Positions 49,078 through 57,528 of a stretch of DNA of 57,832 nt are shown one piece after another (the first letter of the stretch is position 1; the number at the start of each line of letters is the position of its first letter). Under the pieces are notes generated by a model, which made no database searches, had not been told where the DNA came from, and saw only the letters and a list, made by a program, of their open reading frames with translations. The DNA is from Modicisalibacter radicis. Its GTDB lineage: Bacteria > Pseudomonadota > Gammaproteobacteria > Pseudomonadales > Halomonadaceae. Position numbers and translations under genes: made by a program. The stretch spans positions 1-57,832 of the forward strand of contig NZ_CAAHFN010000061.1 of NCBI RefSeq assembly GCF_900961225.1, read 5' to 3'.

Positions 49078-50556
49078 ATGCAACAACTCGACAAGCAGTT
49101 CATCGACAACCGCTGGGTGGCCTCGCACGGCAGCCGCCGCCTGGCGGTGGTCAATCCCTACACCGAGCAGGCCCTCGCCGAGGTCACCGCCGGCGACAGC
49201 GCCGACGTCGACGCTGCGGTCGCCGCGGCGCGCCGTGCATTACCCGCCTGGCGAGCGCTATCGGGTGCCGAGCGCGCCGGCTATCTGGATGGCTTCGCCG
49301 AAGTCCTGACCCGGCGCCGCGAGGAACTCGTGCATTTGTCGTCGACCAACAACGGCAAGGCGCTGGCCGAGGCGGGCATCGATCTGGACGACGCCATCGA
49401 CTGCTACCGCTATTATGCCGGCCAGGCGCGCGCGCTCGACGCCCGCCAGGGCCAGCCGGTGGCACTGGAAATGGATGGCGTCGAAGCCACCTGCTATTTC
49501 GATCCGGTGGGCGTGGTCGGGTTGATCACGCCGTGGAACTTCCCGTTGGTGACCAGCGCCTGGAAGCTCGCTCCGGCCCTGGCCGCCGGCTGCACGGTGG
49601 TCTTGAAGCCGTCGGAAGTCACCCCGCTGCCCGAGCAGGCACTGGCCGAGATTGCCGAGGAGATCGGCCTGCCCGCCGGGGTGTTCAACCTGGTGCATGG
49701 CGACGGCGAGGGAGTCGGCGCGCCGCTCAGCACCCATCGCGGCGTCGACAAGATTTCCTTCACCGGCAGCAACCGGGTCGGCGAGGCGGTGATGCGCGCC
49801 GTCGCCGAAGGCAGTCGTGGCATCTCGCTGGAACTCGGCGGCAAGTCGCCGATTCTGGTGATGGACGACGCCGACATCGGCGAGGCCGCCGACTACGTGA
49901 TGGCCGGGCTGTACTTCAACGCCGGCCAGATCTGCTCGGCGACGTCGCGCCTGCTGGTTCACGAGTCGATCGCCGAGCCGCTCTATCAGGCGTTGGCCGA
50001 GCGTATCGACGCGCTGGCGCTCGGCGACCCGCTGGATGCCGCGACGACCCAGGGGCCGATGGCCAGCGCCCGCCAGCGCGACGCGGTGCGCGGCTACCTG
50101 GCGATCGCCGCCGAGGAAGGTTTGAACGCAGTACGCGACGCCAGCCATCGCCGCGTGCCGGAACAGGGCTATTTCATCGCCCCGACGCTGTATCGCGATG
50201 TGCCGGTCGAGAGCCGGCTGTGGCGCGAGGAGGTCTTCGGCCCGGTGCTCTGCGCGCGCAGCGTCACCAGCGAAGCCGAGGCCATCGAACTGGCCAACGA
50301 CAGCGAGTTCGGCCTTGCCGCCACGGTGGTCAGCGGCGACGCCCAACGCGCCCGGCGCATCGGCCGGCAACTGCAGGCCGGCAGCGTATGGTTCAACAGC
50401 GAACAGCTGGTACCGCCGCAGGCCGCCTGGGGCGGCTACAAGCGCAGCGGCATCGGCCGCGAGCTGGGCCCCTGGGGGCTGGCCAGCTACCAGGAAGTCA
50501 AACACTTGATCGGTCCGGCCGGAAGCGGTTCGGAGCAGCTGGCGACAAGCGGCTGA
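49078..50556 (+). CDS. NAD(P)-dependent aldehyde dehydrogenase, probable 4-guanidinobutyraldehyde dehydrogenase
   Basis: 492 residues, betaine-aldehyde/aminoaldehyde dehydrogenase type. Catalytic Cys286 in FNAGQICSATS, Glu252 in LELGGKSP, Asn154 in TPWNFP, and the NAD-binding FTGSNRVGE. AAGGAG precedes the ATG; the frame is open far upstream across the hydrolase gene, which is shadow. In the operon it would oxidise the aldehyde made by the ThDP enzyme to 4-guanidinobutyrate for GbuA (the role of KauB in Pseudomonas). Last gene, followed by a large hairpin terminator. Confidence 0.88.
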   Translation: MQQLDKQFIDNRWVASHGSRRLAVVNPYTEQALAEVTAGDSADVDAAVAAARRALPAWRALSGAERAGYLDGFAEVLTRRREELVHLSSTNNGKALAEAGIDLDDAIDCYRYYAGQARALDARQGQPVALEMDGVEATCYFDPVGVVGLITPWNFPLVTSAWKLAPALAAGCTVVLKPSEVTPLPEQALAEIAEEIGLPAGVFNLVHGDGEGVGAPLSTHRGVDKISFTGSNRVGEAVMRAVAEGSRGISLELGGKSPILVMDDADIGEAADYVMAGLYFNAGQICSATSRLLVHESIAEPLYQALAERIDALALGDPLDAATTQGPMASARQRDAVRGYLAIAAEEGLNAVRDASHRRVPEQGYFIAPTLYRDVPVESRLWREEVFGPVLCARSVTSEAEAIELANDSEFGLAATVVSGDAQRARRIGRQLQAGSVWFNSEQLVPPQAAWGGYKRSGIGRELGPWGLASYQEVKHLIGPAGSGSEQLATSG

Positions 50557-50579
50557 TTAGATCCAGGCCCTTGAAGTCC

Positions 50580-50623
50580 GGCATGTCGGTCGTGATGCAT
50601 CACCAGCCGACATGCCTTCTTTC
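50580..50623 (+). terminator. Terminator of the guanidino operon
   Basis: GGCATGTCGG and CCGACATGCC form a 10-bp perfect stem, with an inner palindrome GTGATGCATCAC in the loop region extending the hairpin, followed by TTCTTTC. It lies 24 bases after the dehydrogenase stop. Confidence 0.72.
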
Positions 50624-50641
50624 GGATGCTTGTCGATTTCA

Positions 50642-51193
50642 TTACCGACCTCTCCCAGCCATGCGGCTCAGAGTACCGTCGCGACGCACCAGGCCATGCC
50701 ACAAAAGCGCCATCCCCACATGTCCGATGATCAGCGCCAGCAGCGTCCAGCCCAACCAGGCGTGCCATTGCCGCGCCAGCAGCATCTGATCGACATGAGC
50801 GCTGCCGCCTTCGAAAAGCGATATTCCCAGCGGGGCGAACGGCTGGCCGCTACGCCAGGTCATGTAAAGGCCCAACGCCGGCATCGCCAACATCAGAAGA
50901 TAGAGCAGCAGATGCGAGCAGGCCGCCAGCCGCGCCGGCATGCCGCGGTGCGGCGGCCTACGAGGGAGATTGAACAGCGCCCACAAGGCACGCAGCGTGA
51001 ACAGCCCTAGCAGCAGCGTTCCCAACGGCCGGTGAGTGGAAATCCAGAGTTGGATCCACTCGCCGGAGCCCATCAGTGCTCTCGTCGCCATGCCCCCCAG
51101 TTGCCAGAGCAGCAGGGCACCGATGCCCCAGTGGAGCCAGCGACTGATAAGACCGTAGCGATCAGGTGTATCCCACCAATGTGGACGCAACAT
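50642..51193 (-). CDS. Cytochrome b561-type membrane protein
   Basis: 183 residues, four helices, prokaryotic b561 family. The likely haem-binding His residues are in SRWLHWGIG (helix 1), STHRPLG (start of helix 2), QWHAWLGW and IIGHVGMALLWH. Such proteins shuttle electrons between quinone and a periplasmic partner. It starts 28 bases after copB on the same strand and is probably the last gene of the copper operon, where it could pass electrons for copper or superoxide redox chemistry; that role is inferred. Confidence 0.85.
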   Translation of the reverse strand: MLRPHWWDTPDRYGLISRWLHWGIGALLLWQLGGMATRALMGSGEWIQLWISTHRPLGTLLLGLFTLRALWALFNLPRRPPHRGMPARLAACSHLLLYLLMLAMPALGLYMTWRSGQPFAPLGISLFEGGSAHVDQMLLARQWHAWLGWTLLALIIGHVGMALLWHGLVRRDGTLSRMAGRGR

Positions 51194-51221
51194 CTAAACC
51201 CCTCTCCCCTGTTTCCGTGAC

Positions 51222-52004
51222 TCAGTACCAGGCGCGCAGACCGATCACCAGCGCTGTGGTCGACTCGCTTTCATCATGGTCGCGCGCGTGGCTGATTCCC
51301 ACATAAGGGCCGATTTCACGTATCAGTTCATAGCGCAGTCGCAATCCCACTTCACTGCTGTTGAGTCCGCTCTCGGTGCCGTACTCCGGCACATCCTGTA
51401 GCGAAGCCGACAGCGCCAACCGCGGTTGCAGGATCAGCCGCTGGGTGAGCAGTATCTCGTATTCGAACTCGCCGCTGACGCTGACGTCACCTTCGTCGCT
51501 GACATACAGGGCGGTGTCGGTCTCCAGCAGCAGCGGAGCCAACCCCTGAAACCCGACCACCGCGAAGCGCCGGTCTGGATCGGGATTGAAAGACTGCCGC
51601 ACGCCCGACTGAAGGTTCCAGAAGGGCGATATCATGCGGCTGTAGAGCAGTTGGAGATCGCTATTCTCGGGGCTGCCACCGTCGATCGGCCCCTCTCCCT
51701 CGCTTTTCCACCAGAAGCGGTTTTCATCGCTGCCGATCCAGCCCTGGGCATCCCACAGCCAGGCATTAGGCGCACCGGCGCTATCGCGATATTCGAGCCG
51801 ATCGATCAATACCTGACTGTAGCGTCCGTCGTCGTACACCGGGTCGGGCCAGTCGACAGGGGAACCGCTACGCGGATTGTAGGGCGCGTCGGGTATCACC
51901 GACTCCGGGCTGGCGCGGCCGTAATTGTCGGCGGAAGCGAATACGGGTAGGCAGAGCGCGGCAAGAAATGCCACGCCGCGATACAGAAACATTCTGTCAG
52001 GCAT
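51222..52004 (-). CDS. copB: Copper resistance outer-membrane protein B
   Basis: 260 residues with a signal peptide (MFLYRGVAFLAALCLPVFASA) and a beta-barrel domain of alternating amphipathic strands ending in an aromatic residue (LVIGLRAWY). Hallmarks of CopB/PcoB: VYDDGRYSQVLIDRLEYR, WDAQGWIGSDENRFWWKSEGE, LLYSRMISPFWNLQSGVR and GPYVGISHAR. It lacks the long Met-rich N-terminal segment of pseudomonad CopB. Start overlaps the copA stop by eight bases. Thought to bind or move copper at the outer membrane. Confidence 0.9.
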   Translation of the reverse strand: MPDRMFLYRGVAFLAALCLPVFASADNYGRASPESVIPDAPYNPRSGSPVDWPDPVYDDGRYSQVLIDRLEYRDSAGAPNAWLWDAQGWIGSDENRFWWKSEGEGPIDGGSPENSDLQLLYSRMISPFWNLQSGVRQSFNPDPDRRFAVVGFQGLAPLLLETDTALYVSDEGDVSVSGEFEYEILLTQRLILQPRLALSASLQDVPEYGTESGLNSSEVGLRLRYELIREIGPYVGISHARDHDESESTTALVIGLRAWY

Positions 52005-54021
52005 GATCGAATGCCTCCGCCGGGGCCACGCGCACTACCCGGAACATGCCGGCATCCATGTGATAGAGCAGGTGGCAGTGAAAGGCCCAGCGTCCCGGCT
52101 CATCGGCGGTGAGCAGCAGCGAGGCTCGCGAAGCGGGCAGGACGCTGAGAGTGTGCTTGAACGGCAGCCGATCTCCCTGGCCGTTCTCCAGCTCCATGAA
52201 CATGCCGTGCAGGTGGATGGGGTGCTCCATCATGGTGTCGTTGACCAGCACCAGCCGAATGCGCTCGCCCAGCACGATGTCGATCGGCTCGGCGTCGGAG
52301 TACTTCACGCCGTCGAATGACCACATGTAGCGTTCCATGTTGCCGGTCAGATGCAGCTCGATGGTGCGCGATGGCGGGCGCCCGTCGCGCATCGGTACGA
52401 CGTTGCGCAGTTGGCTGTAGGTGAGCACGCGGTGTTCAACATTCTCCAGACCGGTGCCACGTTCACCGAGCCGGTCGCGCTGAACTTCGGCGACGTTGAT
52501 ATTGCCAGGACCGTGACCGCCGGGCTCATGGCGCGCCACTATCGGGCCGGCACCGCCGACAACCGCCGCAACTCCCATACCGCTCATGGCGCCGTGATCC
52601 ATATTTCCATGGCTCGTGGCATCGTGGCTCATGCCGGCCATGCCAGCGTGATCCATGTTTCCAGGCCCCATCGCATCGTGGTTCATGCCAGCCATGCCAG
52701 CGTGATCCATGTTTCCAGGCCCCATCGCATCGTGGTTCATGCCAGCCATGCCAGCGTGATCCATGTTTCCAGGCCCCATCGCATCGTGGCTCATGCCGGC
52801 CATGCCAGCGTGATCCATGTTTCCAGGCCCCATCGCATCGTGGTTCATGCCAGCCATGCCAGTATGATCCATGCCCATACTGATCATGCTGCGCCGGGGC
52901 GGTTCGCGCAGCACGGGTACCGCCGCGCGCATGCCGACGCGGGGCGCCAGCGTGCCCAGCGCGTAACCGCTGCGATCCATCGACTCCGCCATCAACGTAT
53001 AAGCGATCCCGGCTTTTGGTTCGACCACGACGTCGTAAGTTTCCGCCACACCGATCTGGAACTCGTCGGTTTCTACAGGCTCCACCTCCTCGCCGTCAGC
53101 CCCCACCACCGTCATGGCCAGCCCCGGAATGCGAAAATTGAAATAGGTCATCGCCGAGGCGTTGATCACCCGCAGCCGGATGCGCTCACCGGGCCGGAAC
53201 AGCCCCTCCCAACCCACTGACGGGTGGCGACCATTCATCAGATAGGTATAGGTAGCACCGGTCACGTCGGCGATGTCGGTGGGCGCCATGCGCATCCGGT
53301 GCCAGGCCAGACGATCGCCCAGCGTCGCCGCTAAACCACGCTTCTGCACATCCTCGAAAAGATGGTCTACCGTACGCTGATCGAAGTTGTAGTAATCGCC
53401 CGAACTTTTCAGCCGCGTCATGAGACGGTGCGGGTCCTCGAAGGTCCAGTCGTTGAGCATGACCACGTATTCGCGATCGGTGCTGACTCGCGGCGGCCCG
53501 GCGGGATGCACGACAAGCGGCCCAGTCAGGCCGACCTGCTCCTGCATCCCGGAGTGGCTGTGATACCAGTAGGTACCGCGCTGACGCACCGGGAAGCGCG
53601 CCTCGAAGCTCGCACCCGGGGCGATGCCGGGAAAGGAGACGCCGGGCACGCCGTCCATCTGAAAGGGCAACAGCAGGCCATGCCAATGAATCGAAGTATC
53701 CTCGTCGAGCTGATTGTGCACGCGCAGGCGCGCCTCCTGCCCCTCCCACAGCTCGATCAAGGGCGCGGGTATCGAGCGATTGACCGTGACCCCTGTTGCG
53801 TGGCCACCGGCGATGGCGACCCGCTCGCGGCGCACGGTGAGATCCAGCGAGACTGGACGGGGCGTTCCTCCTTTAACCTGCGCGGCCATTCCCGCCCGGG
53901 GGGAAAGAGCCTCACCGCGGGCGTAACCCGGTAATAGCGCCTCCAGCCCTGCCAGCGCTCCAGTACCGGCGAGCGCGAAAAGAAAACGGCGGCGATCGCC
54001 ATCTATCGAACGATTTTTCAC
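51997..54021 (-). CDS. copA: Copper resistance multicopper oxidase CopA
   Basis: Periplasmic oxidase of Cu(I), 674 residues. Tat signal (DRRRFLFALAGTGALAG, residues 9-25). Copper-ligand motifs are complete: HWHG at 112-115, WYHSHSG at 152-158, HPIHLHGMF, and HCHLLYHMDAGM with HCH at 648-650, His654 and Met659. Between cupredoxin domains 2 and 3, residues about 382-467 carry tandem Met/His-rich repeats (MDHAGMAGMNHDAMGPGN type), probable Cu(I)-loading sites. Coupled to copB. The P-type ATPase also called CopA is a different protein. Confidence 0.93.
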   Translation of the reverse strand: MKNRSIDGDRRRFLFALAGTGALAGLEALLPGYARGEALSPRAGMAAQVKGGTPRPVSLDLTVRRERVAIAGGHATGVTVNRSIPAPLIELWEGQEARLRVHNQLDEDTSIHWHGLLLPFQMDGVPGVSFPGIAPGASFEARFPVRQRGTYWYHSHSGMQEQVGLTGPLVVHPAGPPRVSTDREYVVMLNDWTFEDPHRLMTRLKSSGDYYNFDQRTVDHLFEDVQKRGLAATLGDRLAWHRMRMAPTDIADVTGATYTYLMNGRHPSVGWEGLFRPGERIRLRVINASAMTYFNFRIPGLAMTVVGADGEEVEPVETDEFQIGVAETYDVVVEPKAGIAYTLMAESMDRSGYALGTLAPRVGMRAAVPVLREPPRRSMISMGMDHTGMAGMNHDAMGPGNMDHAGMAGMSHDAMGPGNMDHAGMAGMNHDAMGPGNMDHAGMAGMNHDAMGPGNMDHAGMAGMSHDATSHGNMDHGAMSGMGVAAVVGGAGPIVARHEPGGHGPGNINVAEVQRDRLGERGTGLENVEHRVLTYSQLRNVVPMRDGRPPSRTIELHLTGNMERYMWSFDGVKYSDAEPIDIVLGERIRLVLVNDTMMEHPIHLHGMFMELENGQGDRLPFKHTLSVLPASRASLLLTADEPGRWAFHCHLLYHMDAGMFRVVRVAPAEAFDHA
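52621..52876 (-). repeat. 54-bp tandem repeats inside copA (18-residue Met/His units)
   Basis: Units begin at 52621, 52675, 52729, 52783 and 52837, exactly 54 bp apart; four are full and the fifth partial. Inner copies differ at only a few bases (GGTTCATGCCAGCC versus GGCTCATGCCGGCC, i.e. Asn or Ser). Near identity at DNA level, including silent positions, implies recent duplication or ongoing unequal recombination. The repeat preserves the reading frame. Confidence 0.93.
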
Positions 54022-54062
54022 TCAATTCAGCTCCCGAAGGCTGGGTGGCGAGGGGACAAGGC

Positions 54063-54569
54063 TTACGAACCCGGATTCAGCATGACCGTGCCCTTCATGC
54101 CCGCCTCGTAGTGACCGGGAAGGAAACAGGCGTATTCGATACGCTCGCCCTCTTCGGGAGCGGTCCAGACCAGTGTCTTAGTCTCGCCGGGTGCCAGCGT
54201 GACAGAGGCATTCTTCATCCCACCGTGGCCTGACATATCGCCATGACCTGACATGTCGCCATGCTGATTGCCCTGGCCGTCACCACCGTGATGCCCACCG
54301 CCCTGCTGCATCATTTCCTGATGCATTCGCTGCATCTGTTCGCTACCGATCGAGAACTCATGCTCGATCATGGCGGTGTTTTCGATACGAAAGCGCACCG
54401 TCGTGCCCGGGGCAATCCGTAGCTCATCGGGGTCAAACCACATGCTGCCGGCCTTGATCTCGATAGTCCGCGAGGGTTCCGGCGCATCGCCGCCGTGTCC
54501 GTGCCCCGTATCGGCCAGCGCCGTTGTGCTGATGGCGGCGAAGGTGAAAAGCGTCAACAAAAACTTCAT
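54063..54569 (-). CDS. Periplasmic cupredoxin with His/Met-rich loop
   Basis: 168 residues, signal peptide 1-19 (cleavage TALA-DT). A plastocyanin/azurin-like fold with type-1 copper ligands in order His70 (IEHEFSIG), Cys148, His153 and Met158 (YACFLPGHYEAGMKG). An insert at about 82-118 is packed with His, Met and Gly (QRMHQEMMQQGGGHHGG, repeated GDMSGHG), adding potential Cu binding. AGATTTGCC precedes the ATG. Lies 41 bases ahead of copA on the same strand; likely a copper chaperone or electron carrier for the oxidase. Confidence 0.88.
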   Translation of the reverse strand: MKFLLTLFTFAAISTTALADTGHGHGGDAPEPSRTIEIKAGSMWFDPDELRIAPGTTVRFRIENTAMIEHEFSIGSEQMQRMHQEMMQQGGGHHGGDGQGNQHGDMSGHGDMSGHGGMKNASVTLAPGETKTLVWTAPEEGERIEYACFLPGHYEAGMKGTVMLNPGS

Positions 54570-54659
54570 GGCAAATCTCCAATTGATGTAAAGAGGGATG
54601 GCGGCGGTGCCGTCTATGCCCCGAAAATCGAAAAAAGACCGGAAATCGCTCCCGGTGGA

Positions 54660-55115
54660 TCAGCCGGCTTCCGCCGGCAGGGACATGAAGATTGCAGAGT
54701 CCTCGTCATCGAACTGATGGACCGTGAGTGCCTGTTGCCGCTCGCCGGGCATACCAGGCGTGCCAGCAGGCATGCCGGGCAACGCGATACCCGCCACTGA
54801 GGGCTGTTCGTCGAACAGCCGATCAAGCGCCACGCCGGGTACATGGCCTTCTATGACGTACCCGCCCATCTCAAGGCTGTGACAACTGCCGAGTCCATGG
54901 GGAATGCCGAGACGGCTTTTGACGTCACCAAGATCCTGCGTATCCACTACCTGGACATCGACACCGCGTTTTTCCAGATAGTCAGCGTAAGCGGCACAGC
55001 AGCCGCAATTGGGGCTCTTGTACAGGATGGCCTCTTCGGGCAACGAGGCGTGCGCCACCTGTGAGCCCAGCGTGAATGTGGCGGATAACACCAGTGCGGC
55101 GATATGGCGCGGCAT
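54660..55115 (-). CDS. DUF411 metal-binding protein (CopG-like)
   Basis: 151-residue periplasmic protein; signal peptide 1-24 (LVLSATFTLGSQVAHA). DUF411 motif LYKSPNCGCC with Cys37, Cys39 and Cys40, then GSCHSLEMGGYVIEGHVP with Cys78, His79, Met83 and His91. Some members (CopG) bind copper and have a thioredoxin-like fold. The C-terminus carries GMPAGTPGMPG, as is common in the family. The frame is open upstream, but GGGAGATC precedes this ATG and it begins the signal peptide. Located between the kinase and cupredoxin genes. Confidence 0.85.
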   Translation of the reverse strand: MPRHIAALVLSATFTLGSQVAHASLPEEAILYKSPNCGCCAAYADYLEKRGVDVQVVDTQDLGDVKSRLGIPHGLGSCHSLEMGGYVIEGHVPGVALDRLFDEQPSVAGIALPGMPAGTPGMPGERQQALTVHQFDDEDSAIFMSLPAEAG

Positions 55116-55217
55116 GACAGATCTCCCGAGCGTTAACGAATTCCTCGGACCAGTAGACGCCGGCAACCTGAAAATACGCTGAAAAGAAGCCACCTCGGAC
55201 GGGCGCCGCAAAAATAC

Positions 55218-56534
55218 TCAATGATGGGCGAAGACGACCTCGACACGCAGACCGCCCAACCGTGACCGGGCGTACGTAACGTGCCCGCCATAGCGCTCGG
55301 CGAGCTGCGTCAGAATGGAGAGCCCCAGGCCATGACCACGATATTGCTCGTCGAGCCGAATACCGCGCTGCCCCAACTGAGCGAGCATCTCATCGGGCAC
55401 GCCCGGGCCGTCATCCTCGAAGATCAGGCGACACGGCGCGACAAGCAGCGTCAGCTCGACCCGCCCATGAGCCCACTTGCCGGCGTTGTCGAGCAGGATA
55501 CCCAGTATCTCCATGCCGTCCTGTCGCTCCAGCGGCAGCTGGTAGTCGGTGATGTCGGGCGTATTGAGCAGGAAGGTTCGATCGGGGTAGAGGGTGCGAA
55601 ACATATCCAACATGGAAACCATCTCCGCCATGGCGGTGTGCTGCTGGCCGGTAGATGGGCCGACGATACGCGAGCGACGCAGCTCACTTTCCAGTTTTTC
55701 GTCGATGTCATCGAGCCGCTCCAGAATGCGTGTACGGCGTTTGTCATCCAGCGCTCGCCTCGAACGTAACGCCTGCATGACGGCCGTCAGCGGCGTTCTG
55801 ATTGCATGAGACAGATTGGCCAGCGACTCGCGTGAACGCTGTTGGCGACGCTCTTGTTCGTCGAGGAAGGCGTTGAGTTGCACGATTGGTGCTTCCAGTT
55901 CAGAGACGGTCTCGATATCAAGACGCCGACGCTCGCCGCGTTGCAGCTCGGCAAGCTGAAGCGATAGCCGCCCGAAAGGGCGCAGGGCGCGGTTGACCGC
56001 GAGCAGATTGAGCAGCAAAAGCAGCAGCAGTAGCGCCATTGCCACCACGCCGATCCACCAGTGCAGCCGCGAAAGGCCCCGTTCGATGCTGGCAAAGTCC
56101 TCACCCACCGTCAGCGTGGCCGGCTCTCCTTCAAGCGTTAAGCGAGTTCGCCACAGCAGCAGGCGATGATCGCGCCATTGCACCAGCGCGGCGCCCTCCG
56201 TGATTCCTTCGAGCAGCGGCGACAACTGCGGCAGCAGCGCGTCATGAGTACCGAAAACGCGCTCGCCGATACGCAGCAGGTAAAAGTGATGGAAGGTCTC
56301 TGCGGGATTGGCATCAGGCGGCAGCGGCAGCGATTCCGGGCCGCCGACGCGCAGGCGGCGGATGACGAAATCGGCCTCCTGCTGCAGCCGATCGGCAAGA
56401 AAGTCCTGTGCCAGCCGTTCCAGCAGCAGACCGTGCAGCATCCAAGTGCTCCCCGCCACCAGTAGCGCCACGATGCCCAGGCCGCTTAGCAACCGCAAAC
56501 GTAGGCTGCGACGATCAGGCCGAGACAAGCACAT
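55218..56534 (-). CDS. Sensor histidine kinase of the copper system
   Basis: Inner-membrane kinase of 438 residues: TM1 at about 14-35, a periplasmic sensor of about 120 residues, TM2 at about 160-180, HAMP-like segment, His243 phosphoacceptor in NLSHAIRTPLTAV, N-box ILLDNAGKWAHGRV, and G-boxes DDGPGVPDE and GHGLGLSILTQL. It starts 20 bases inside the end of the response regulator gene. Context indicates copper sensing like CusS/CopS, although the sensor domain itself is closer in layout to PhoQ/QseC-type kinases. Confidence 0.87.
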   Translation of the reverse strand: MCLSRPDRRSLRLRLLSGLGIVALLVAGSTWMLHGLLLERLAQDFLADRLQQEADFVIRRLRVGGPESLPLPPDANPAETFHHFYLLRIGERVFGTHDALLPQLSPLLEGITEGAALVQWRDHRLLLWRTRLTLEGEPATLTVGEDFASIERGLSRLHWWIGVVAMALLLLLLLLNLLAVNRALRPFGRLSLQLAELQRGERRRLDIETVSELEAPIVQLNAFLDEQERRQQRSRESLANLSHAIRTPLTAVMQALRSRRALDDKRRTRILERLDDIDEKLESELRRSRIVGPSTGQQHTAMAEMVSMLDMFRTLYPDRTFLLNTPDITDYQLPLERQDGMEILGILLDNAGKWAHGRVELTLLVAPCRLIFEDDGPGVPDEMLAQLGQRGIRLDEQYRGHGLGLSILTQLAERYGGHVTYARSRLGGLRVEVVFAHH

Positions 56535-57180
56535 ACCCCTCGCCGCGGCGGGTCACGATACGTTCACGTCCGAGACGCTGACGCAGCCGTCCGATGTAGA
56601 CCTCGACAAGATTGGGCGCCGCAGCGTCCTGTTCAAGAGCATAGAGTTGATCGAGCAGGTGGCGCTTGGAATGAACGCGATCGGGATGACGCATCAGGTA
56701 GCGCAGCAGCCGGAATTCGGTAGAAGTCAGCGACTGCCACTCCTGATGCTCGAGACTGTACTGCTGGCGCGCCTCATCGAGACGAATACCGTTGATCTCC
56801 AGCAGGTTCGAGAAGGTATCCATTCGTCGACGCAGCAGCGCCTGCAGCCGCGCCAGCAGCTCCTCCTCGTGAAACGGCTTGGTCATATAATCATCGGCGC
56901 CGACGCGGAGCCCCTCCACCTTGTCCATCCAGCTGTCCCGGGCGGTCAGGATCAGTATCGGCAACGGCCATTTCGCTTTTCGCCAATTAGCGAGAAGGGT
57001 CAGTCCGGTGCCGTCCGGCAAGCCGAGATCGAGAATCACCAGCGCGTAGCGCTCGGTAGACGCCAGCGTCGTCGCCGTCTTGATGTCAGACGCGATATCG
57101 GTGCGGTAGCCCGCATCGTCCAGTAGCTCCGCCAGGCTCTCGGCGAGTAACTCGTCATCCTCGACAAGCAGGATTTTCAT
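56515..57180 (-). CDS. OmpR/PhoB-family response regulator of the copper system
   Basis: 221 residues: receiver domain with acidic pocket Asp8/Asp9, phosphoacceptor Asp51 in ILDLGLPDGTG and Lys101 in MTKPF; winged-helix DNA-binding domain with LTSTEFRLLRYLMRHPDRVHSK, VEVYIGRLRQRLG and TRRGEGYVL. Start is ATG at 57180 (MKILLVEDDE), the usual N-terminus. First gene of a minus-strand run reaching cytochrome b561; probably autoregulated and acting on the divergent region to its right. Confidence 0.9.
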   Translation of the reverse strand: MKILLVEDDELLAESLAELLDDAGYRTDIASDIKTATTLASTERYALVILDLGLPDGTGLTLLANWRKAKWPLPILILTARDSWMDKVEGLRVGADDYMTKPFHEEELLARLQALLRRRMDTFSNLLEINGIRLDEARQQYSLEHQEWQSLTSTEFRLLRYLMRHPDRVHSKRHLLDQLYALEQDAAAPNLVEVYIGRLRQRLGRERIVTRRGEGYVLVSA

Positions 57181-57528
57181 GTTTGCCACTACCCCCTCAT
57201 GCTTCTTCAGTCTTGGCCCAGGCTTCCCCAGTCCTGGCCTAGATAGAAGAAGATGCAGCCTGAAAGCCAACTTAAAGCGTCGGCCGGCTTTCCTTGACTG
57301 GGATCATGGATGCTAAAGAGAGTGCCTCTCACAGGCAACCAACGCTTGACCCTTGGGTAACCTGCAAGTCTTACGCTACTCGTCAAGCCTGGCCTCGCGA
57401 CCGAAGCTGATCCTGATTCATTTATCGACTAGCCGCTCGCGATATAAGGGCGATGCTATTGCCCGGTTACTGACGCAGATGCCTGGTTACTTGCGCAGAG
57501 AGTGGGCGACACACGAGGAGGGGTGGCC
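57181..57528. promoter_or_regulatory. Divergent control region of the copper genes and SHOCT gene, with 20-bp-phased direct repeats
   Basis: 348 bases without a gene. Two 15-mers, GGTTACTGACGCAGA (57465-57479) and GGTTACTTGCGCAGA (57485-57499), match at 13 of 15 positions and are offset by 20 bp, about two helical turns; they end 30 bases before the SHOCT start. This is a candidate response-regulator site. An imperfect inverted repeat (GGCCCAGG...CCTGGCC) lies at about 57215-57239, close to the regulator gene. No clear -35/-10 boxes. Confidence 0.45.

Noticed and set aside
52604..52880. Evenly spaced repeats that could be mistaken for a CRISPR array
   Set aside because: Units are contiguous at 54 bp with no unique spacers, and they code in frame for Met/His motifs of CopA.
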